Part shown: one piece after another, positions 7,170-12,846 of the stretch
Layout of the letters: each line of letters begins with the position of its first letter
Numbering within the stretch: the first letter of the stretch is position 1
NCBI GenBank assembly: GCA_003231035.1
Contig: QIHU01000045.1
Span: 1-23,116 of the forward strand
DNA length: 23,116 nucleotides
From: Acidobacteriota bacterium
GTDB lineage: Bacteria > Acidobacteriota > Thermoanaerobaculia > Multivoradales > SZUA-115
Direction: 5' to 3'
The notes under the pieces: model-generated
What the model was told of the DNA's origin: nothing
The model's database searches: none
Seen by the model: only the letters and a program-made list of their open reading frames with translations
Translations under genes and position numbers: made by a program

Positions 7170-7199
7170 CTGGGTTGGCATCTACTGGGTTGGCATCTA
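7170..7199 (-). repeat. 15-bp tandem duplication holding two four-codon mini-ORFs
   Basis: The 15-base unit occurs twice without change (7170-7184, 7185-7199). On the minus strand the sequence reads TAG ATG CCA ACC CAG TAG, then a second ATG CCA ACC CAG ending in TAA. The first TAG is the stop of the substrate-binding gene, so the two MPTQ mini-ORFs are in its frame and each is bounded by stops. It lies just upstream of the ATPase ribosome-binding site. Confidence 0.75.
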
Positions 7200-8081
7200 C
7201 CGCGATGGCATCGAGTAGGCGGCCAGGAGCTTGTCGGCGACCCGCAACAAGTTGGCCAGGACATCCGGCGCCATGGGGTCGAGAATCACCAGCCGCGCGC
7301 CAATCGCCGCGGCGACCGCTTCGGCGGAGCGCCCGGCGATCTGGGGTTGCACGAAGATGGCGCGGACGGCGTTCTCGCGGGCCTCCTGCTGGAGCAAAGT
7401 CAACTGGTACTCCGTCGGCTCCTTGCCGTCCAGTTCGATGGCCACCTGGCGCAAGCCGTAGGCGTGGGCAAAGTGGCCCCAGGAGGGGTGAAAGACGAAG
7501 AACGGCCTTCCCGCCAAGGGGGCCAGCTTCGCTTCCAGCGTTCGATCGAGAACCTCCAATTCGCCCTCCAAGCGCGCCAGGTTAGCTCGAAACTCGGCGG
7601 CGTGGACGGGATCGAGACGGCTGAGGGCGGCGGTGACGGTACGAGCTTGCGGGACGAGAAGGCGAGGGCTTAGCCAAATGTGGGGATCGTCGTCGCCGTG
7701 CGGGTGTCGCTGGGCGGAGAGGGTGTCCACCAGCTCCGCTTGGTGGACCATTTCCACCTTCCTCGATCCCGCGAGAGCCGCGAACCAGCGTCCCTGCTCA
7801 CAGGGAACTCCAATGCGGATGAAAGCGTCCGCCGCGAGCAGCCGGCTCACCTGAGCGTCGGTGGGCTGGTAAGTCACCGGGCTCTCTGCTGGCCCCACCA
7901 CGGTCAAGACCTCCACCCGCTCGCCTCCTAGCCGTTGGACGAGCCAAGCCTGAGGCGTCACGCTGACTCCGATGAGCAGTCGGGAGTCCGCGGGGTTGAC
8001 GGTTTCTGAGGTGGAAAACTGGCAGCCGCTCAGCGGAACCAAGGTGGCTAGGAGCAGCAGGGATGAGGAGTAGAAGTTCAC
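7197..8081 (-). CDS. Metal ABC transporter substrate-binding lipoprotein (ZnuA/TroA family)
   Basis: A 294-residue cluster A-I binding protein that would hand a divalent metal to the permease. The N-terminus is a lipoprotein signal with lipobox LSGC (C20). Likely metal ligands are E95 in RIGVPCE, H134 in DPHIWLSP, H198 in VFHPSWGHFAHAYGL (extra histidines at 203 and 206) and D268 in ILDP. The usual first histidine of the family, in an SPHTYEP-like motif, is Val here (SPVTYQP, V69). A short His/Asp stretch RHPHGDDDPH precedes H134, like a reduced version of the zinc-type His-rich loop. It is first of three genes, downstream of a Fur-like palindrome at 8143-8161. Zinc, manganese and iron all remain possible. 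Confidence 0.92.
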   Translation of the reverse strand: MNFYSSSLLLLATLVPLSGCQFSTSETVNPADSRLLIGVSVTPQAWLVQRLGGERVEVLTVVGPAESPVTYQPTDAQVSRLLAADAFIRIGVPCEQGRWFAALAGSRKVEMVHQAELVDTLSAQRHPHGDDDPHIWLSPRLLVPQARTVTAALSRLDPVHAAEFRANLARLEGELEVLDRTLEAKLAPLAGRPFFVFHPSWGHFAHAYGLRQVAIELDGKEPTEYQLTLLQQEARENAVRAIFVQPQIAGRSAEAVAAAIGARLVILDPMAPDVLANLLRVADKLLAAYSMPSR

Positions 8082-8142
8082 AACTCGACGAGGATGGTCG
8101 CAAGAGGGGTGGTTGGATGGCCGGGTGAAAGAGGTCTTAATG

Positions 8143-8161
8143 GTAATTGATTCTCAATTAT
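8143..8161 (-). promoter_or_regulatory. Fur-family operator-like palindrome
   Basis: GTAATTGATTCTCAATTAT contains the perfect inverted halves TAATTGA and TCAATTA around TTC. On the minus strand it reads ATAATTGAGAATCAATTAC, close to the classic Fur consensus GATAATGATAATCATTATC with a slightly wider spacing. It lies about 60 bases upstream of the metal-binding lipoprotein gene, in a strikingly AT-rich patch. Repression by a Fur/Zur/Mur-type protein under metal sufficiency is the natural inference. Confidence 0.7.
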
Positions 8162-8194
8162 CAGGCAAGAAGGGGAGGGATCCGAGGATGAGTC

Positions 8195-8211
8195 CGAAAT
8201 TTCCAATTTCG
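8195..8211. promoter_or_regulatory. Second 7-3-7 AT-rich palindrome
   Basis: CGAAATT-TCC-AATTTCG is a perfect 7-bp inverted repeat with a 3-base centre, the same geometry as the Fur-like site 52 bases away. It could be a second operator for the metal importer or for an unidentified regulator. No matching known consensus is recognised. Confidence 0.4.
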
Positions 8212-8461
8212 ATGAGGGGATCGCACCCTCGATTGCGCCACGGTCTTGTGGGAAGAGCGGGAATCCATTCTTTCACTCAGGTCCCCTCCGGGACACTTGG
8301 ACTCGTTGGCCTACCTTAGACTCCTTGAACCGTTTCCCCGGTGGGGGCTGTCACGGGGGTGGCACCCACGCGGAGCGCGGGCAGGCCAACGAGTTCCGTA
8401 CTCGGATGGGCGCAAGGGTCCTCGCTTCGGAGTTGGTCCGATTTCACTGCGACGGGCCCTG

Positions 8462-9433
8462 ATGGCTACCCGTGGCGGAGATCTCCCGCCGCGACCCACC
8501 GCTGCGCGTATACTCCTCACCTTGGACTCCCTTCCCACCGGACCGCTCTATCGCCTGCTCCCCTCAGAGGACTGGGGGGCCGGCTTGCGGCGCATCGTCC
8601 TCCAGCAACTGGCGCTGGCCCAGGAGGAGCTGCGCCAGCGTGACCAAGGTTGCGATGAAGCGGTGCACGCGGCCCGCAAGGCGTGCAAGCGCGTTCGGGC
8701 GGTCTTGCGCCTGCTGCGTTTGACCCTCTCCGAGGAGAGCTACAAGCGCGAGAACCAAGCCGTTCGCGACGTGTCTCGCCGACTCTCCGCGCTGCGCGAT
8801 GCGCGGGTGATGGTGGACACGGCCGCTGAACTTGGTTTGCAGCGGCCGCTGGGAGAGGCGCGAGTTTGGAAGAAACTGGCGGCGCTGCTCGGGCAGCGGC
8901 TGATCGCCGAAGGCGAGCGGGTCGAGGCCAGTGGCTCGTTCGATGCCGCCATCGGCTCGTTGGCCGCGGTCGCCGCGCACAGCGCTAGCTGGCGCTGTGC
9001 CGACGATCCTCGGGCGAGCGTCGCCGCTGGCCTGTACCAGACCTACCGCCGTGGCCGGCGCGCCCATCGAGCGCTGCTCTCCGGTGATGGTGACGACGAG
9101 CAGTTTCACTCCTGGCGCAAAGACAGCAAGTACCTGCTGCACTATTGGATCGTCCTGCGCGCCTTTCAGACCGGCGAAATCTTGGCGGTGCATGGGGCGA
9201 GCCGAGAGCTGTGCAAGTGTCTCGGCACGGTGAATGACCTCGCGGTGCTGGCGCTCGCCCTACGGCGAGGCAGGGTCAGTCTCAGTGCTGAGGATACGGC
9301 CAAGGCAGCGCGCCAGCTAGATCGTCGGCAAGCGGAACTCAAGGATTCGGCTCGCCACCTGGGCCACCAAGTTTACTGGCGCGAGCCCCGCGATCTGGTC
9401 ACCGCCATGGGGCTCGAATCTCCGCGGCCGTAG
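8462..9433 (+). CDS. CHAD domain protein
   Basis: A 323-residue, helical, Arg-rich protein. The CHAD domain is a conserved alpha-helical domain with conserved histidines and basic residues; some members bind polyphosphate. Seen here: the first helical repeat AVHAARKACKRVRAVLRLLR followed by an RRLSALRDAR helix, and the second FHSWRKDSKYLLHYWIVLRAFQ followed by KCLGTVNDLAVL, which match the two-half CHAD layout. The start is uncertain. The ATG at 8462 is chosen because family similarity begins shortly after it; the frame is open to 8246 and a TTG at about 8522 is also possible. No good Shine-Dalgarno is seen. The last 35 bases overlap the acetyltransferase gene on the opposite strand. There is no CYTH domain and no adjacent polyphosphate kinase, so its role is open. 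Confidence 0.82.
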   Translation: MATRGGDLPPRPTAARILLTLDSLPTGPLYRLLPSEDWGAGLRRIVLQQLALAQEELRQRDQGCDEAVHAARKACKRVRAVLRLLRLTLSEESYKRENQAVRDVSRRLSALRDARVMVDTAAELGLQRPLGEARVWKKLAALLGQRLIAEGERVEASGSFDAAIGSLAAVAAHSASWRCADDPRASVAAGLYQTYRRGRRAHRALLSGDGDDEQFHSWRKDSKYLLHYWIVLRAFQTGEILAVHGASRELCKCLGTVNDLAVLALALRRGRVSLSAEDTAKAARQLDRRQAELKDSARHLGHQVYWREPRDLVTAMGLESPRP

Positions 9434-9974
9434 CCATCCCCGAGAGATCAATCCCGTGCAACTCGATCTCTTCGTCGTCAGCCGCCATGCGTACCTTGCG
9501 CTCGAAGCGGAATCCGAGCTTCCCAAGGAGGCTAATCGAGCGCGCGTTGGTGGGCGCAACGATCGCCACCAGACGCGCCAGGCGCAGCTGGCTCTTGGCG
9601 TGGGCAAGGACGGCTTGACACGCCTCCTTGGCGTAACCCAACGAGCAGAACTCGGGTAACAAGGCGAAGCCAAGGTCCACGTCGTCCAGCTCCTCGCGTT
9701 GGACCAAACCACACAGGCCGGCCACCGCCCCGTCTTCTCCGCGTAGGACGACGAACATGCCGAGGCCGAAGCGCTCGAAGCTGGCCATCATGCGCTCTTG
9801 GAGGTAGACGCGCGCCTGCTCGTGGGTGCGGACTCCGCGATCGCCGATGTGTTCGAGGAAGGTGGGCTCGTTGAGCAGGCGCAGGACGAAATCCGCGTCG
9901 CTGAGTGCGGGCTGGCGTAGCTGGAGCCGATCTGTTTCCAAGAACTTCACTGGGGTACCTTCATCGCTCCTCAC
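9399..9974 (-). CDS. GNAT-family N-acetyltransferase (RimJ/RimL-like)
   Basis: A 191-residue cytosolic enzyme predicted to transfer acetyl from acetyl-CoA to an amine. The N-terminal ETDRLQLRQPALSDADFVLRLLNEP is typical of the RimJ/RimL branch. A central DVDLGFALLPEFCSLGYAKEAC carries the acetyl-CoA pyrophosphate-binding region, followed by NARSISLLGKLGFRFERKVR, the usual last helix and strand. The GTG start at 9972-9974 is favoured by a strong GGAGGAGG seven bases upstream; an internal GTG at 9950 is weaker. It follows folK by 54 bases on the same strand and may share that transcript. Its 3' end overlaps the CHAD gene tail-to-tail. Substrate unknown; a ribosomal-protein or small-molecule amine acetylase are both possible. 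Confidence 0.88.
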   Translation of the reverse strand: MRSDEGTPVKFLETDRLQLRQPALSDADFVLRLLNEPTFLEHIGDRGVRTHEQARVYLQERMMASFERFGLGMFVVLRGEDGAVAGLCGLVQREELDDVDLGFALLPEFCSLGYAKEACQAVLAHAKSQLRLARLVAIVAPTNARSISLLGKLGFRFERKVRMAADDEEIELHGIDLSGMATAAEIRAPWR

Positions 9975-10028
9975 GGTGTCCCTCCTCCGATCCTTCTCCT
10001 CGCGGGTTGGTTCCCAGGCGGTGGGCGC

Positions 10029-10583
10029 TCATCCCGAAGGCCCATCGAGGCGGCAACTTCGGCAATGGCGGATCTGTTGCGAATCGGCGAGCGCCGCCGC
10101 GATCTCGCCGAGCGTCTGGCCGGTGACGGGGTGGCGGAACTCGGGGGCCAAGTCGGCCAAGGGCAGGGCGACGTGGGGGTAGCGCAGGATGTCCGGGTCG
10201 GGTAGCGCGATCGAGTGGAGGGGATCGTCGATCCGTTGCTCGCCCCACAGTGCCAGATCGAGATCGAGCGTTCGAGGAGCGTAGCGATTGCCGTCGCGCG
10301 TACGGCCCAGTCGCGCCTCCAAGGGGCGCAAGATTTGGAACTTGAATTCGGCGGGGTCAAGCGGGGAAACGATCTCCACCGCCGCGTTGAGAAAGGGCGG
10401 AGAGCTGGGCGGGCCGCCGACCGCGGCGGAGGCATAGACCTTGGACGTCCCGCGCACGGTGACCCGCTCGGCGAGGTGGCGCACCGCTCGGGGCAGGTTG
10501 AGGTGGGCCTCGATATTGGAGCCGAGAGAGAGAAAGATTCGCGGGCTAGAAACCTCAGAAGGCTGGCGTGGGAGATCAGGCAA
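10029..10583 (-). CDS. folK: HPPK, 2-amino-4-hydroxy-6-hydroxymethyldihydropteridine diphosphokinase
   Basis: FolK transfers pyrophosphate from ATP to 6-hydroxymethyl-dihydropterin, the step before dihydropteroate synthase in folate synthesis. Seen: FLSLGSNIEAHLNL near residues 17-30, a central ILRPLEARLGRTRDGNRYAPRTLDLDLALWG with the two metal-binding aspartates of the LDLD motif (about 107 and 109), and IALPDPDILRYPHVALPLADLAPE near the C-terminus. At 184 residues it is slightly longer than the E. coli type. The frame is open to 10652 without an ATG; a TTG at 10581-10583 overlaps the folB stop by eight bases and gives the normal N-terminus, so it is chosen. Its position directly after folB fits coupled translation. 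Confidence 0.9.
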   Translation of the reverse strand: MPDLPRQPSEVSSPRIFLSLGSNIEAHLNLPRAVRHLAERVTVRGTSKVYASAAVGGPPSSPPFLNAAVEIVSPLDPAEFKFQILRPLEARLGRTRDGNRYAPRTLDLDLALWGEQRIDDPLHSIALPDPDILRYPHVALPLADLAPEFRHPVTGQTLGEIAAALADSQQIRHCRSCRLDGPSG

Positions 10584-10950
10584 AGTCGCTCGGCCGCCTT
10601 TCGATCTCCACCCCCACCGACGAGGCGAAACGCAGGGCGCCCGGTTTCTCAAGGCGCACCCGCACCCGGTCGGCGCCGAGGTCGAGGCAGATGCGGGCGA
10701 TCTCGGTCGCTAGCCGCTCGACTAGAAAATATCGAGACTCTTCGACATGAGCGATCACCGCCTTGGTAACCGTCCGGTAATTGAGAATATCGTCGGCCTT
10801 GTCGGAAGAGCCGGCGGCGCGAATATCGGTAAACAGGCAGAGGTTGATCAAGATGTCCTGCTGCTTCTCGCGCTCCCAATCGTTCAAGCCGACGATGCCG
10901 CGCAGTAAGAGATCCTTGACCAGCAGGCGGTCGGAGTAGGTGGTGGTCAT
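10576..10950 (-). CDS. folB: Dihydroneopterin aldolase
   Basis: FolB splits 7,8-dihydroneopterin to 6-hydroxymethyl-dihydropterin, the substrate of the folK product encoded next. The 124-residue length is normal. Motifs: LLLRGIVGLNDWEREKQQDILINL at 14-37, LNYRTVTKAV at 56-65, LVERLATEIA at 76-85 and the active-site region VRVRLEKPGALR with K102. The ATG at 10948-10950 has GGAG nine bases upstream; an in-frame TTG five codons earlier is less likely. It lies 26 bases after the PTR1-like reductase on the same strand and overlaps folK, so the three probably form one operon. Confidence 0.94.
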   Translation of the reverse strand: MTTTYSDRLLVKDLLLRGIVGLNDWEREKQQDILINLCLFTDIRAAGSSDKADDILNYRTVTKAVIAHVEESRYFLVERLATEIARICLDLGADRVRVRLEKPGALRFASSVGVEIERRPSDFA

Positions 10951-10976
10951 CGAGGTGATCTCCAAGTTCGTCGGGT

Positions 10977-11747
10977 TTATCGTCCGCTACCGGCGAAGAG
11001 ATGCTCGCCGCCGTCGACGCGCAGTACTTCACCGGTGATGAAATCGTTGCTGGCTAGAAAAACGACGGCTTCGCCGATACGCCCTGGATCGCCGGTCTTG
11101 CCAACCGGTAGTCGCTCGCCCGTGGTGCGCCATCGCTCGCTCGCTGGATCGACACCCGGAGGCGGCAAGACGGCGCCGGGGACCACGGCGTTCACCCGGA
11201 TGGCCGGTCCAAGCTCGGCCGCCGCGATGCGGGTCAAGTGGGTCAGACCGGCCTTGCTGACCCCGTGGTGGGCATAGCCCTTCCATGGGTAAAGGCCGCT
11301 CAGGTCGGCGATATTGATGATCGATCCACTGCCCTCGCCACGCTGTGAGGCGCCTCGGCGGATCCTGTGAGCCGCCTCCTGGATGCAGAGGAACGGGGCG
11401 CGCAGATTGATCGCCTGCACCGCCTCCCAATCGGCGAGAGAGATCTCCTCCAGCGGGCATCGCTCAAAGGTCGCCGCGCTGTTGACCAGAATGTCGAGAC
11501 GGCCTGTGGTGCGGTCGATGCTGGTGAACAACGCCTCGATCTCAGCCGGGTTGGCCAGGTCGGCTTGCAGGGGCCAGCCCTCGACCCCTAGGGCGCGAAT
11601 CTCGTGGGCCGTCTCCGCGGCAGCCTCGGTCGAGCCTCGGTAGTGCACCACCACGCTGGCTCCCGCGCTGGCCAGAGCGAGGGCGATGGCCTTGCCGACC
11701 CGGTGGGCGCCACCGGTGACCAGCGCTGTTTGTCCTTGCAAGCTCAT
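10977..11747 (-). CDS. SDR oxidoreductase of the pteridine reductase (PTR1/FolM) type
   Basis: A 256-residue Rossmann-fold NAD(P)H enzyme. The N-terminal TGGAHRVGK (11-19) fits the TGX3RXG signature that separates pteridine reductases from ordinary SDRs (TGX3GXG). LVNSAA (87-92) is the NAG-type motif. In the active site the Asp of the PTR1 triad is present (D148 in NIADLSG) and the Lys is present (K165), but the residue where the Tyr should be (13 after the Asp, four before the Lys) is His161 in HHGVSK. C-terminal RVNAVVPGAV and VDGG are normal. A reduced pterin is the likely substrate, supported by its place just before folB and folK. The ATG has GGAGG about 12 bases upstream. A general quinone or sugar SDR role cannot be excluded. 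Confidence 0.85.
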   Translation of the reverse strand: MSLQGQTALVTGGAHRVGKAIALALASAGASVVVHYRGSTEAAAETAHEIRALGVEGWPLQADLANPAEIEALFTSIDRTTGRLDILVNSAATFERCPLEEISLADWEAVQAINLRAPFLCIQEAAHRIRRGASQRGEGSGSIINIADLSGLYPWKGYAHHGVSKAGLTHLTRIAAAELGPAIRVNAVVPGAVLPPPGVDPASERWRTTGERLPVGKTGDPGRIGEAVVFLASNDFITGEVLRVDGGEHLFAGSGR

Positions 11748-12052
11748 GATGACGAATTTCCTCCGGTTGCGACTTGGCCGATTCTACCCAACTCTAGAGC
11801 CAGAAAGTTAGGCTGTGAGGAGGCTAAGAAAACAGGGAAAAAACAGACTCTGCTCCTAGACTCGTAGTCTCAGATCGTCTATCCTCCGCCTGCTGGCGAC
11901 AGATCCCACAGCCCTTCCTCAGCTACCCCCTACGATCTTGGTCCGTTTCGGGAAAGCTCTTCTGGAGTACGCGGTGGAGGTTTGTGGTCAGGAATCCAGA
12001 AGAGACCCGGCAACCGCCTTAGGTTGCCATTGTTTAGTCAACCGGAGGGTAC
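11748..12052. other. 305-bp divergent intergenic region before the HU gene
   Basis: Contains the leaders of the pterin operon (minus) and the HU gene (plus). Seen: a small AGACT/AGTCT hairpin near 11859-11872, a 10-bp stem CTCTTCTGGA (11957-11966) with TCCAGAAGAG (11995-12004), and a 7-bp hairpin (12009-12028). TAGAAT near 11776-11781 on the minus strand could be a -10 for the pterin operon, without a clear -35. No small gene is supported. Confidence 0.45.
11957..12028 (+). promoter_or_regulatory. Two consecutive hairpins in the HU leader
   Basis: The first is a perfect 10-bp stem with a 28-base loop (11957-11966/11995-12004). The second is GGCAACC (12009-12015) with GGTTGCC (12022-12028) and a 6-base loop. 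They end 25 bases before the HU start codon, just ahead of the GGAGG ribosome-binding site at about 12043-12047. A leader RNA that tunes HU expression is possible but unproven. Confidence 0.45.
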
Positions 12053-12382
12053 ATGTCCAAGACCACCGCGGTCCGCGATCCGTTCACCAAGTCCCAGGTA
12101 ATGACCACCATTGCCGAGGATACCGGCCTTTCCAAGAAGGAAGTGGCTGCCGTCTTCGCCTCGCTCAACAACGTCATCCACCGTCACCTGAAGCCGCGCT
12201 CCTGCGGCGCCTTCACCCTACCTGGCCTGGCCAAGGTGGTAGTGAAGAAGAAGGCGGCCACCAAGGCTCGCAAGGGAATCAACCCCTTCACGGGCGAAGA
12301 GACGATGTTCAAGGCCAAGCCGGCCAGCCGTGTCATCAAGGTGCGCCCCCTCAAGGGACTCAAGGATATGGCTGTCGAATAG
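12053..12382 (+). CDS. HU-family DNA-binding protein
   Basis: A 109-residue basic nucleoid protein. The N-terminal helices (about 10-45, FTKSQVMTTIAEDTGLSKKEVAAVFASL) are the HU dimerisation core. The following HLKPRSCGAFTLPGLAKVVVKKKAATKARKGINPFTGEE matches the beta-arm that enters the DNA minor groove, with NPFTGE in place of the NPQTGE of canonical HU. The tail MFKAKPASRVIKVRPLKGLKD is the usual final helix region, lengthened compared with 90-residue HU. The ATG has GGAGG about five bases upstream. It is a single gene bounded by a structured leader and a strong terminator at 12451-12485, consistent with high expression. Confidence 0.92.
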   Translation: MSKTTAVRDPFTKSQVMTTIAEDTGLSKKEVAAVFASLNNVIHRHLKPRSCGAFTLPGLAKVVVKKKAATKARKGINPFTGEETMFKAKPASRVIKVRPLKGLKDMAVE

Positions 12383-12390
12383 CGAAGGCT

Positions 12391-12410
12391 CTAGCTCCGC
12401 GAAGAGCTAG
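12391..12410 (+). other. Short hairpin after the HU stop
   Basis: CTAGCTC (12391-12397) pairs with GAGCTAG (12404-12410) around a 6-base loop. No T-run follows, so it probably protects the 3' end or adds to the terminator downstream. Confidence 0.45.
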
Positions 12411-12450
12411 CCAACGCCAGAGTGGGCCTCAGCGAGGGGTCCACCAAGCC

Positions 12451-12485
12451 AACGCCCTCGGCTAGCCGGGGGCGTTTGTTTTTTT
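12451..12485 (+). terminator. Rho-independent terminator of the HU gene
   Basis: AACGCCC (12451-12457) pairs with GGGCGTT (12470-12476) and encloses the palindrome CGGCTAGCCG. It is followed by TGTTTTTTT. A textbook GC-rich stem and T-run about 70 bases after the HU stop. Confidence 0.9.
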
Positions 12486-12515
12486 CTGGCGCTCGCTCAT
12501 GGCAGAATACGGAAA

Positions 12516-12650
12516 CCAAAGGGCCATGGACCGTTGTCGCGCCAACTAGCGACGTTCACCAGGGGGTGATCGACTCGCCTAGGCGGACATCCGCCACTGT
12601 CAGGCAAAACAGATGAGTGATTGGCGCGGCAACGGTCCATGGCCCCTTGG
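12516..12650. repeat. 135-bp inverted-repeat element (30-bp arms)
   Basis: 12516-12545 and 12621-12650 are inverted repeats matching at 28 of 30 positions. The two mismatches would be a G-T wobble on one strand or the other. The 75-base interior has its own small stems: TCACC/GGTGA near 12553, GGCGG/CCGCC near 12582 and CTGT/ACAG near 12598. The element starts about 30 bases past the HU terminator. It has the size and form of a MITE or a structured RNA. Short reading frames crossing it show no protein character. Confidence 0.7.
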
Positions 12651-12846
12651 CGGTTCCTTGGGAGGCGCCCTCGTTCTTGGTGGGTGAATAGCAAGGTAAG
12701 TGCCACCATCGCCGATTGGCGGATTGTCTCGATGTATGCTGATTTCGTGGGGTTTTGAGGAGTGGAAAGGACCGTGTGAGTCAACTTTTTGAGTTCCGTT
12801 TCTTCAACCCATTGGATGGGAGAGGCGGTAGGCGGGGGCTGAATCT

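Larger units (their letters stand above)
8082..8461. other. 380-bp divergent intergenic region
   Basis: Between the metal importer and the CHAD gene. It holds the two AT-rich palindromes (8143-8161, 8195-8211) and a 12-bp inverted repeat, ACTCGTTGGCCT at 8301-8312 with AGGCCAACGAGT at 8383-8394, enclosing GC-rich short hairpins. The frame of the CHAD gene is open back to 8246, but the encoded residues look unlike a protein N-terminus. No promoter can be fixed. Confidence 0.5.
12383..12846. other. 464-bp intergenic region
   Basis: Holds the hairpin at 12391-12410, the HU terminator at 12451-12485 and the 135-bp inverted-repeat element at 12516-12650. The remaining 12651-12846 should contain the promoter of the secreted-protein gene. 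TATGCT near 12735 could be a -10, but no good -35 stands at the right distance. Confidence 0.5.

Noticed and set aside
8270..8450. Candidate 6S-like RNA
   Set aside because: A long central stem and a CTGCGAC-like string are present, but the closing stem and central-bubble features could not be assembled convincingly.
8246..8461. 72-codon upstream extension of the CHAD frame
   Set aside because: The translated residues are Arg/Gly/Pro-rich without family similarity, and the DNA holds inverted repeats, so it is more likely leader than protein. Not fully excluded.
12497..12784. 95-residue minus-strand and 64-residue plus-strand frames across the inverted-repeat element
   Set aside because: They cross a palindrome and a terminator flank and have no ribosome-binding site or protein-like composition.
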